Positions 49,145-59,316 of a DNA stretch of 64,000 nt are shown in pieces. The translations under genes were made by a program, and so were the position numbers. The notes below the pieces were generated by a model. It was given only the letters and a program-made list of their open reading frames with translations. It was not told the DNA's origin and ran no database searches. Numbering within the stretch: the first letter of the stretch is position 1; each line of letters starts with the position of its first letter. Source of the DNA: Callipepla californica brunnescens (lineage: Eukaryota > Chordata > Aves > Galliformes > Odontophoridae); the NCBI GenBank assembly GCA_023055505.1, contig JALIRH010000006.1:22665105-22729104 (forward strand), read 5' to 3'.

Positions 49145-49250
49145 ATTCACCACGACTTTCTGACTCTTGACAAGCACACTAATGCTTTAAAGCTGTTGTT
49201 AGCTTCTAAAGGTTGGGAAAGATTTAAGGATTACCTCACAAAAGAACAAG
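49145..49250 (+). other. weak exon-like frame, unassigned
   Basis: The frame is open from an ATG at 49124 to a stop at 49325-49327. A GTCTTCAG acceptor-like site ends at 49144 and a GTAGTG donor-like site starts at 49251, leaving a split codon after the first base. The peptide part WERFKDYLTKE has a folded-protein look but matches no family with confidence. Its exit phase fits the entry phase of the better candidate at 59160. Both splice signals are only moderate. Confidence 0.14.
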
Positions 49251-49930
49251 GTAGTGGAACAAAGTGCTGTAATACTTTTCATGAGCCAGATCTGTCTTTT
49301 GACAAGACATTCTTCAGTGAAATCTAGTGTTTTATCTTCATAGGTATCTTCTGGTTTGTAATTGAATATTTTAACATTAAAATCTGTTCAAGAAAGAAAA
49401 CAGTTTTATTTAAAAAATAAAAGAGATTTGGCATCCAAAAATATTTTTCATCAAATCCGTGTTTTTTTAATGTTCTTTTTTTTTCTTCGATACTCAGATT
49501 TTTGGAGGGAGAAAAAGCACACGTAATGTATCTGGAGTTTTTCACCAAGTCATATTTTAAATTGTATTTCTGCTTTTATTTCCTCTCTATATTACTTAGG
49601 CTTCTTGTGTCCAGGAAAACAACAAAATTTATCCCCCAGAAAATAGACTTTGCCCTTTGATGAATATCTGAGTAATTTATCCGAAGTGAGAATGGTGATC
49701 CCATTTTTCCAAGAATTCTATACATTCAAAACTTCCAAAACTTTTCCAGAATACAGTGTGAATAGCTCAGCATTATTCTCTTTAAAAAAATCTTTGAGAA
49801 CTAACTTACTTCTCAACTGTTTTGGAGCTCAGTTAAAATTTACAGGAGCTTTGCAGTTCTGCAGATAATCTTAGCTTACAGAACAAAGACTCTACCAGCA
49901 ATGGAAGACTGAAAGTTCAATGTTTGCCCT

Positions 49931-50020
49931 ATTATTTATCAAAAATAAAATATATTTTATAATATATTTTTAAATTTAATTTATAAAATTAAATATATTT
50001 ATATTTGTATTTTTATATAT
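49931..50020. repeat. AT-only palindrome-rich island
   Basis: About 85 of 90 bases are A or T, with near-palindromic blocks such as AAATATATTTTATAATATAT and TTTAATTTATAAAATTAAAT. Such DNA unwinds easily and is typical of candidate matrix-attachment or replication-associated sites, but nothing here proves a function. Confidence 0.8.
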
Positions 50021-50130
50021 AAAGCATCTATCACCTGATTGATAAACATTCTTTGGAACCATTCTGATGGCAGGGGTAAGAACAGGAATCAGCCTGTTAG
50101 TACCTCAGTGTTTATATTTCCAACAAATTG

Positions 50131-50148
50131 AAAAAAAAAAAAAAAAAA
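50131..50148. repeat. A18 homopolymer
   Basis: Eighteen consecutive A, no adjoining element. Confidence 0.95.
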
Positions 50149-53100
50149 CCATAAAAAGCCATTTCTGTTATGTAAATGTTGTCATGACTGTTCTTGAACT
50201 GCCAAGGATATGTACATGATTCATAACTTGATAGTTCATTGTAGAGAGAAAGCAAAACATTCATTTTTTTGTTAAGACAGGGTCTGATAGGGTGCATCAT
50301 TAGCTAGGGCAGCTTTTTATGTTAGAGTGAAATATAATAGAGTGAACATTTATATGGATAAAAAACATTACTTTCCTAGAGTCATTTCCCATAGGTGTAC
50401 ACTTGTTCCCAATCATACTGAGCAGTGTGAACAATCAGTTCAAAGGACAAGAATGAAAATATGTAGTTCGTGTTTTTTTCACTGCTCTGCATGATAGAGA
50501 ACATTCACATCCTTCTGAGCTGCCACTAGGAAGCATATAAAGAATGTTACAACCTGTCTAAATGTCAATTAGAGATAATCACAATTTCAGTGACCCGTCT
50601 TGTCACTAGAAGACTCAGCAGACTTTATTCTGCCTCTATAACATGGAGATTTGGGACACAATCCTGGCACTTAAAAATCAGGGGACACTGCAATGAATTT
50701 GGCTGAGTTATACTCTCATGATCACAATGTAAGGCAGGAAAAGAAATCAGATTCTTTGCTTATATGATGGGCTCTGATTTTTCAATTTCATTAATTTTGT
50801 ATTGCACTTTGTGGAGTATTCATGTACAGTAACAAGAGATTGGTCAGTCAACTGATACGGGATTCTATTCAGTAAGAGAAAACTGACAGGAGATAGTCCA
50901 GCTAGATATACTCATACTTTCCAAGCACAAGAACCTTAAAGAGAAATATCTGTCATCTGAAGTCGTGCTTCTGAGCTCTGACTTAGCTTTCTAGCATTCC
51001 ATGGTGTAGATACACTGCTGTCCTTTAAGTCAGGATCCAGGATTTCTATGAGTGAAAACCTAGTTTTTCACTTAGTTTGGACCCTGTCTTTCATTTAAAG
51101 ATTTCAGTACTCAGTTCAGATATGTACGATCAAAAATGTGTCCTAGTCTTGTTCTTTATTCTCTACAAGTCTGTCACACATATCTAATACTCTCTTCCAC
51201 TCCTACTATGAGTATCTCATGATTTAAAAATTCCAGTGCAGCAGTCTTTTCCCCACATCAGTGAATATCCCTGTTCACTGCCATTCTTAATGTTAGGCTG
51301 TTCATTTGGTATTTTTCTGCTTGAAAGCCAGAGGATGGTTTTGTCACTATGGATTAAAACAATTGAATTCCCCAGCAGGTATGGTATAGTTCTTGTGGTT
51401 GCTAGCTGCCTGCCTGTATATTTAACAGTAAGTTAGCATGCCCATTATGTTAAACACTGCATTTCTTTCCATTTGCTTTTCAGACAGGAATAACTAGCTT
51501 AATTGGAAGTATAATGTAGAGAAGCTGATCTTCAGGGAGCCATCTGCAATGTCACATGTTTTTGAAAAATGTCCTTCTATTACTTTAAAAAAAAAAAAAA
51601 AAGGAAAAAAAAAAGAAAGAAAAGATGAAGTTACCAAGTTCAGTTCATCCTTTATATGTTTGTTATCATGTTTTGGAAGCCAGCAGATAGATTTATTGGT
51701 CTACACAATTTTGCCATGTCAGCATGCAGCTATCTGTCAAATGGCTCTGAGAATTTTCCCCCTTACAGTGATTTCACTTTCCTGCAAGCTCAAGCTCAGG
51801 ATGATGAAAGATCCCACACCTAGAAGGCACCATACAGGGCTGCCAAAGATGCATTTTCTAGTTTCAGGATTAGTGATAGAGCTGTATACACTAGTATCTA
51901 AAGGCTGTGATGTAAAGAAGCTCAGTGTACAATATTCTGTGTGTGTCTAAGTCTCCATTTTGGTTTTAGTTATCATTTTAAGATCCAAGTGCCTAGTTTC
52001 CTGCCACCTGGGATTCTTTCCACGCTCAGCTTTATATTCCTGCGACCTCATTTTCACACACTGTAGCTGACTTCCCCCTGACTTTGATCAGAGTTACAGG
52101 CCATTAGTACTACATAAAAGGCATTTAGAAATGTGTGCTGCAAGTGAGATTTCTGAACCTGGTAGACATTCAGCTATTAACCTTTCTCATCTCCTGCAAC
52201 AGTTTCTTCTGGATGCAGTCTATCTCATATGAATATCTCACAGATATATTGAGGTTGTAGGCATGTGGAAGATGTGGCCATACACTGAGCTTTGTGCAAC
52301 TCTGTTTCACTTCCAGAACTGGTTGCAGGAGCTAGCCTCTAAAATGCAACTGATGACATTCAGAAAACACATTGTGATATTTGAATCAAAGTCCCCTGAT
52401 TAAGACATAATTTTATTATGAAGTATAAATTATTTTCTATATAATACTAAGGTGAAACTGTAAAATAGTGGCTCAGGTTTTAATCAGACCATCACATTTG
52501 ACTATAGAAAGATTTTAGGAGTGGGGAAAAAGTTAGCTGTTAGAATATAAATTCAGAAAAGCAACTAAATTAAAAAAAAGAAAAAAAGAAGCATATTTTA
52601 AATGTCACTCTAGTGGGCAGTGAATATCAGATTATTTTTCTTAAGTCCTCTCCTTCTGTTACCTGTTTCCCATTTTTCACTTTGCTGCCTCTACTAACAG
52701 TTTCACTATACAACATTAATTCCTACTTATGTTAATATATCTAGATATTGGTATGTAGATAACGTGTAATTGCTTTTGAATATGTTCAGAGTCTATTCAC
52801 CTGCATATGGTGAACAGTCTCTGTCACCATCAATCACATTTTACAGTGTCTCAATTAAAGACATATAATCCTGATCTCACTGTACAACTGGGCCCATAAG
52901 AGCAAGATTCTTCTCATAATTAAAGTCTTTTGATAATTTGACAAGTCATCTGCAATGAAGCACGCTGCATACACTTGTACAAGAGTTGCAAGTTGTTATG
53001 AAAGCAGTGGACAGCTGGCATATGAAGTGACAGAAATAATGATAACTACACAGATTTCCTTCAGAGTAAGGGGATACTGATGAGATAAAAGGTTTGGGTA

Positions 53101-53226
53101 TGATTAAATAAAGGTATGTATGGGAGCTCAGGACAGGGATGATGTCAAAAAAGGAGGCCATTACTGAACTGAGTGGGTACTGCTCTTGCCTGGATTAGGT
53201 TCTAGGAGTTAATATTTGTTTTACTA

Positions 53227-53536
53227 GAGTTGCTCTGAAAATAATTTCTCCGTGTGGAAAAAATTTCATCCACTGACTTTCATCTGCTTTGGAGAATAAT
53301 TATGGAGCGGTGACAGTGACGAGAAAAACAAATTGTGTTCCAGACAGCCATACTGACTCTTATAAGCATGGCATGCAGGCTCTTGTTCATGGTTGGTGAA
53401 AATGCATAGCTAATGGTGCTAACCATGCTGAAAAATAGTGTCGTGTCTTGTAGCTGAGAATGTGCTCTATGAAATGGTGTTATTGTGTTCCTTGTTTTAG
53501 TTTCCATAAATTAGAAGCATTGCTTTCAGTGCAACC
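53227..53536 (+). mobile_element. mariner (Galluhop type), short deletion derivative
   Basis: 310 bp flanked by TA on both sides (53225-53226 and 53537-53538). The left end GTTGCTCTGAAAATAATTTC and the right end (GCATTGCTTTCAGTGCAAC) form imperfect inverted repeats. The interior joins a trace of the N-terminal transposase linker (GACAGTGAC, encoding GDSD-like residues) directly to the C-terminal segment containing GMQALVHGW. It keeps no catalytic domain and is a MITE-like product of internal deletion. Its right half aligns well with the right end of the longer copy at 34173. Confidence 0.9.
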
Positions 53537-53538
53537 TA

Positions 53539-54442
53539 TTAATGTTAGCCTCTTTTATTTTTTTATCACATTATGAAAAATCTCTTTTAAGTGTGCTCAG
53601 AGAAATCTAGAACATTTGAATATATAGAAAAAAAAGGATAAAGAAACAACTCTATAGTTAATGTTAAACTGAAACTGTTTTTTCAGTCATCATTATTTAA
53701 CTTTTTCTAAAATATTTTGTGCAGATTTTATACCTTCATCTGCTGATTGTGAATTCTAAGACAGAAATTAAACCTTTGCAGTTTCCAACTCTCTTAACAG
53801 CAGAAAGGAGAAATGAGGCTGATAGTTATGTAGGAATTTCTAGAGATCTCAGTTAGACAAAGAAACTGTTACAGTAATTATTGATAGCACTTAAATAAGA
53901 CCAAGCTGAAGAGTTAAGAACATTCAGTAACAAAAGGAAAGTGCTCATTAGGAAAACCATAGCTTGCCCAGAAATGTTGTAGTTCACAGAAGAGTCTTTT
54001 AAAAAGCTAGTTATCTTTAATTTTCTCCCCTCTTTCCAAGACATACCAGCTGAGGTCTCTGTAAATAGGCAGCCCTTCAGTGGGTGCAAATTAACTAGTT
54101 ATAGCTAGTGTCAGAGAAGAATACAGTTAAGTAATGCTTCTTATCAACTGGCTAAATTTCTAGGTGCTGAAATGAGGGCTACAAGAGTTAAACTAATGTT
54201 GTGCACAGAATGAAATAGCAGAGTGGTAGATGAAGAAGTAAAAACTGAAAAGAGCACCATTACTGTAAACAGTGAAAACACATAAGGTCCCAAATAGTTG
54301 CCAGAGGTGCTGCAGAACATTTAACACAGATAGACATGTCTCATTAGGGTATTAGAAGTATGATTCTTGACTGGTTTTAAAATATATCCACTGTTCACTA
54401 GTTTTGGGCTAGCAATTTTGCCTTAAGCTTTAAGAAAAACTA
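53539..54442. other. AT-rich single-copy DNA, nothing recognised
   Basis: No gene, repeat family or RNA gene is visible on either strand. Confidence 0.75.
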
Positions 54443-54782
54443 CAGTACAAAAAAGACAGGGATCTCCCTGAAAAAGTCCAGCGGAGGGCTACAAAGATGA
54501 TAAAGGGCTTGGGGCACCTCCCCTATGAGGAAGGAGAGAGACCTGGGTCTGTTCAGCCTTGGAAAAAGAAGACTCAGAGGGAATTTGATCCATATGTATA
54601 AATAACTAAGGAACAGCAGGAAAAGGGATGAGGCTGGACTATTCTCAGCAGTGTATGGCGATAGGATAAGGGGAAATGGCCACAAACTGAAGCATAGGAG
54701 GTTCTGCACAAATGTGTGTGGGAAATCCTTCACAGTGAGGGTGACGGAGCACTGGCACAGGCTGCACAGAGAGGTGGTGGAG
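54443..54782 (+). mobile_element. CR1 LINE fragment truncated at both ends
   Basis: Sense CR1 from GACAGGGATCTCCCTGAAAA through the ORF2 tail region to CTGCACAGAGAGGTGGTGGA, where it stops abruptly. The 3' UTR end with ATTCTRTG repeats, always present in a fresh CR1 insertion, is missing. The 3' part must therefore have been lost by a later deletion with a breakpoint at about 54782. The ACAAATGTGTGTGGGAAATC block relates it to the copy at 30685. Confidence 0.93.
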
Positions 54783-56717
54783 ATAAGAGGGAAATTAAAA
54801 ATGTAAAAATGAATTCTGAAGGCAAAAAAATGAAAGAATACCCAGATACTATTAAAATACATTTGGAACAAGAGTGCAATAGCATCAACATATCTGCTAA
54901 ATTCCCACAAAGCAATGAGGGAAAATAAGAATACTACTGAGAAATCAGATTGCTTATTTTTGCATTAATTTTCACTCAAAAATTTTTAAAAGATTGCGAT
55001 AAAAAATGTTTTCTGATATATAACAGTGCTGTGATACTAAAACCCTACATGCTACAGGGGACTTTTCCCTCTGAGTATTCACTGTTCTGTAGATGCAATT
55101 TAAGTTTACTGTTATTTGTCATTCAGGCAAGATGACACAAGTGTGCCAAAATTAAATATGAATGAAGAGTGGATGCTTTTTTAGGTTTATAAGGAAAAAT
55201 ATAAATTTTATTTTGATACAGAGTTGGGTTATTTCTTCAAAATTTATAAATTGAATTCATTTTTTCCTATTTCAATAATTTGCAATCTAAATTTTGATAA
55301 TAAATCAGTCTTACTGAAGTGATTATTGAGGAGCTGTAGGTGTAGAAACACAGTAGGTATGATAAAATAGGAAATGCAGGTCTAGTTAGGAGTTTTTGCT
55401 GACATTTTATTTGGGGTCAGAAAGCACTATTGTTCTTCAGTTTTCTAAATATTGCATCAATTTTTGCTTCTCTCATCACTTTGGGAATTACTCAGTTCCT
55501 TAAATGCGGAGGGCAAAAAAAGAAAGTTTGTTATCAGCTACTGTAAATTATGTGATGTTAGGCAGATCTATAGACTCCTAATTTAAAGAACCAGACTCAG
55601 AAGTCATTATAAGTATAATCTGAAGGTTTATCTTTAATCCTTACCTTCAAGTTTTCAATAGAAACATTTATATAGTGAACAGAGGATTACAGGATGTTCT
55701 CTGCTGGCACAGAAATGCAAGTTCATTCAGCCATATGTTTTGTTGTTAAGATGGAACTATGAATAGTTAAGCATTTGCTGTGATTTAGCTAATGTCTTTT
55801 ACTATATAAGATGCAATCTAATTCACTGTGTGTGTGCTTATAAGGGAAAGAGACACAAATGATTAGATACTAAGCCTTTTTTCTTCATTTCATGTTGCTA
55901 AAGCTGTCCCTGGAGAAATAAAAAGGTTTTTTCACTTATTTCTCATAATGGAGATCTAATGAGAACTTTAATTAGTATCATGAATTTTTCCCTCACTTTC
56001 TAGATTTTAAAGTCATCATTCAGTATTTCCCAGTCATGAATTTCTATTATATCCCTATTGTGTTATTTCTTTAAAATAATTTAGAGAGTACTGTCTTATT
56101 TTAGACTTTGGTTAATCCATTTTATTGTCATAACAACTGGAAGCAAAGCAATCAAGAATCATCAGATACCTGTGTCTAGGTAGATCAGTCAGTCACTGAG
56201 ATAAATATTTTCTCACATCTATAAAGGTATTAGTAGAGAGACTTTTATAAAATGTGTTACGGAAATGACCATTAAAAAACAGTCTACTTCTGCTATGTCT
56301 AGTTATTATTTATGTTTTGTTTTAAAATAGCTATAGTGTTAACTTTCTCCCAGAGTTTGTTTGTATAGCATGCTGTATCTCTTTTGAGACTACACTAAAT
56401 TCTTCTTGCCAGAAAATATAAAATCCTGATTTTTCTGAAGCACTCCATTCTCAGGTTAACTTCTTGATTTGTTTAAAAGTCCTGCAGACAATGAACGCAG
56501 TCCAGAATATCTTTTCATTTGTCCTGAGAGATATGAGTCATTTGCCATATTCATTTTTTGAGCTATAAATTTTATAACATTTTCACAAATGTCGTGTTAA
56601 ACATTGAATCCCTCAGTTTCCAAGATGTTTTTATTGCTCTTTTGTTGTTTGTTTGTTTATCCTTATTTTCCAGGCATAGGACTCCACTGAATGAGAAATT
56701 TCAGAATGGAAGTGATA
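54783..56717. other. AT-rich single-copy DNA, no recognised gene
   Basis: No gene or element is recognisable. A few short A/T runs only. Confidence 0.75.
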
Positions 56718-56719
56718 TA

Positions 56720-57261
56720 CATTGTTCCAAAAGTAATTTCTCTTATTTATTTCTGTGGAAACTGCAACAGATACAAAGAGCACAATAACACTGTTTGATT
56801 GAGCAAATTCTCAGCTACAAAACAGTCATTTTCAACGTGGACACCACCATGTATTTTCTCCAGACGTCAACAAAAGCCTGCATATCACTGTTAAAAATCT
56901 GAACCAGCAGTTGACCTACTATAACTGTCACCTGGGCTGAAACACATCTCATTGTGCTCACATCCTCTGCTTTACTCTCCATAATCATTCTCTGGGATCA
57001 ATGGAAGTAAATGAATGCTTTTTCTTTTTTTTTTTTTTTTTTTCTGCATGGAAAAATTCAAATCCACATATTTGCTTCATGTGCACTTCCATGTCAGAAG
57101 CCACTCTATCAGACCACCCCTCTGCTGCCATCTGTCACATGGCATCAACATGGAAAGAGCATTGGTGAGAAGGTTCAGTCTCTACTGCCATACAACCAAC
57201 ATCCTCCCCTGATGTCATGGGCCGACAAAACATGAAATATGAGGCATTCCTGTTGAAGTGA
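56720..57261 (-). mobile_element. mariner (Galluhop type), internally deleted
   Basis: 542 bp flanked by TA (56718-56719 and 57262-57263). The left end is CATTGTTCCAAAAGTAATTT; the right end AGGCATTCCTGTTGAAGTGA is its diverged inverted partner. On the minus strand an N-terminal transposase remnant is joined to the C-terminal region (MQAFVDVWRKYM-like, then a CFVAENLL-type motif) at a different point from the copy at 46753, so the deletion arose independently. A T19 run (57025-57043) lies inside the element. Confidence 0.86.
57025..57043. repeat. T19 homopolymer inside mariner
   Basis: Nineteen T within the deleted mariner. The corresponding place in the copy at 46753 has only a short T run (CCATTTTTTCTGC), so this run expanded after insertion. 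Confidence 0.92.
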
Positions 57262-59159
57262 TACTTTTATTTCTGTAAAAAAGTGTGAGTTAATGAATAG
57301 GATTCAAATAAACCATGACTTTGACCATGATTTCTAGCTCTGATATTGGCTTTCTGAAAGATCTTAATTCATGTCCTCTGTTCCCTAGCTGCAAAATGAA
57401 GACAAAGATATTGATTTCTTATGCTGAGCACTTGAGATTTACTCAAGAAACATTGCCATTCAAAAGACACCTGATGATGATGATGTTGAACTTCATACAA
57501 AGAGAGCCAGCATTCTGGGGATCATGTACCTGACAAATAAGCTCTGTATTTTTATTGGTACCGTTCTGCGATACATATTTCACAGTCACTAAAAAATGAG
57601 AAGTCATTACTGGAAAGTTCACAAAAAAACAGTACAAAGAAGCAGATTTTCCATTTTTTCCAGATTTTCTTTAAGAGAGAAGAGATGAGAAAGTTCTGTG
57701 GCAACATTTCTTTTGTCTCCAAACCTCTGCCACACATGTTGCTAGAAAGTATGCAAATTTTGCTGCAGTATCTGCAAATAGAAAAGTATTTCAGACATTC
57801 ACAGCTGTTTTGAGGGCAGAAAATTTCACAAAAATTAATGTTTTATTGAAACTTTTTCATGCTCTACCCTCCTCACCATGTATAGGGCCCTTCTTATGTG
57901 AAGGCTGTCATGGAGGTACCTTCAGCTAGCACACAGTTCACTTGAAAGGAGAAAAGTGAACAATCTGATTCATTTACCTTCAGATTTCTCATTCTTGTTT
58001 AGAAGCAAAAGCTCAAAAATGATTTTCTACTGTGGTTGCACTCACAGTCACTGCAAATTCACAACAGAAACTGCAGTTTACAACTTCAGCAGATTTCATA
58101 CATATGTGGGTTTAACAGTCACATAAGAACATGTTTTTGTTTGATAGCCACACCCAAATACCTGCTTAGCCCTTGGGACACTAGAAACCATTGCTGGGTA
58201 AAAGGAAGAAGGAACTTTAGAACATTATGTTTACTGATAGTGAAACTGTAACAAGGCCACCTTCATGTCAATTTATATTTATTTCCTCCAAGGAGTTTAT
58301 GCTTTGTTAAGTTTCAGTGTGCAAGTGCCTCAAACTCTCTTTCTAATGAAATTATTCCATCATTGAACATACTTTGCAGTCAGAATTTCATCCTATTTTT
58401 CCTCTCTATAAACAGAAATTTGTTGTTTTTCTCTTGACAAATTCTTTGCTGTTAAACTGATGTATCTAGTATATACAAACATTCCTAGTGTTTCTGTAAT
58501 TCTACACATTTCTCCACATTTTATTTGCAACGTATAATATTTTTCTGATAACAAGTGTTCCATAACAGTCAGATTTCAGAAGTCCCTGCATGAGCTGTTA
58601 ATGATTTCAGAGAAATTTTTGTGGATTAGGCCCTTAGAGAAGCAAATCCTTATTTCATGGAAATCAGCACTAAAACTGATGTGTGACAGGGTCAAGCCAG
58701 CTCTTGTATAGTTTTGTTACTCCAAAGAACAATGCCATTGAAGACAATTTTTATGTTCTTTTCATACATTACAATCTCATATCTAATTTGTGATCCATGC
58801 AATCTCTAAATCTCTTCCAGCACATCTACCTACCAGGAACTTTCTTTCTATTGACTATCTATATATTTGTATTATCTTTCCATGAAAGTATTATACTGAA
58901 TTTGTCCAAGCTAGATTTTTTTTCTCCCTTTTCCATTTTATTTTTTACTGTTTAAAATCCTTCATTTCTTCATTGCTGCTCACAACCTTTCACAATGACT
59001 ACTTTGTGGTATTTCTTTACAGAGTATTCAACTAAAATCACAACCAATTATTATAAAAGAAAGTATTTTAATTTATAAGCCTTTAGGAGCAATTTTTAGT
59101 CTTTTCAGTGCTTTGTGATGTTCCGTAATCCACTGACTTTTAACATTTCCCTCCTGAAG

Positions 59160-59316
59160 GAATCTGGCCTACTCGACAGGAAGCTTTAATTGGAGAAGAA
59201 GAATCTGCAGAGCTAAAAAAGCTGGTTCTAATAGGAGTCAGGTTTTACAATGAGGAGGTTGAAATGTTGCAGGGAGAATGCTGCTCATTACCAGAAAAGT
59301 GTCTGAATCCCAAAGG
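59160..59316 (+). other. candidate 157-bp coding exon, unassigned
   Basis: The acceptor has a CTGAC branch-like site (59132-59136), a TTTTAACATTTCCCTCCTGA tract and AG at 59158-59159. The donor is AGG before GTATGT (GT at 59317). Between them exactly one frame is open for 51 codons, and stops in that frame lie just outside both splice sites. Entry is after the first base of a codon and exit after the second. The peptide is acidic and helical-looking (ESAELKKLV, RFYNEEVEMLQGE) and ends in a Cys-containing part (CCSLPEKCLNPKG). I do not recognise the family. It could be an internal exon of a large gene or a chance pseudo-exon. Confidence 0.35.

Larger units (their letters stand above)
47308..53226. 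other. 5.9 kb AT-rich single-copy DNA, no recognised gene
   Basis: No known gene or transposon. It includes an AT-only palindromic stretch (49931-50020), A18 at 50131-50148, A-rich DNA at 51585-51626 and a weakly exon-like frame at 49145-49250. Sequence around 52000-52330 is less AT-rich but not assignable. Confidence 0.7.

Noticed and set aside
49178..49250. Weak resemblance of the ALKLLLASKGWERFKDYL part to the start of an RGS domain
   Set aside because: Only a few hydrophobic positions agree and the hallmark downstream RGS residues are absent.
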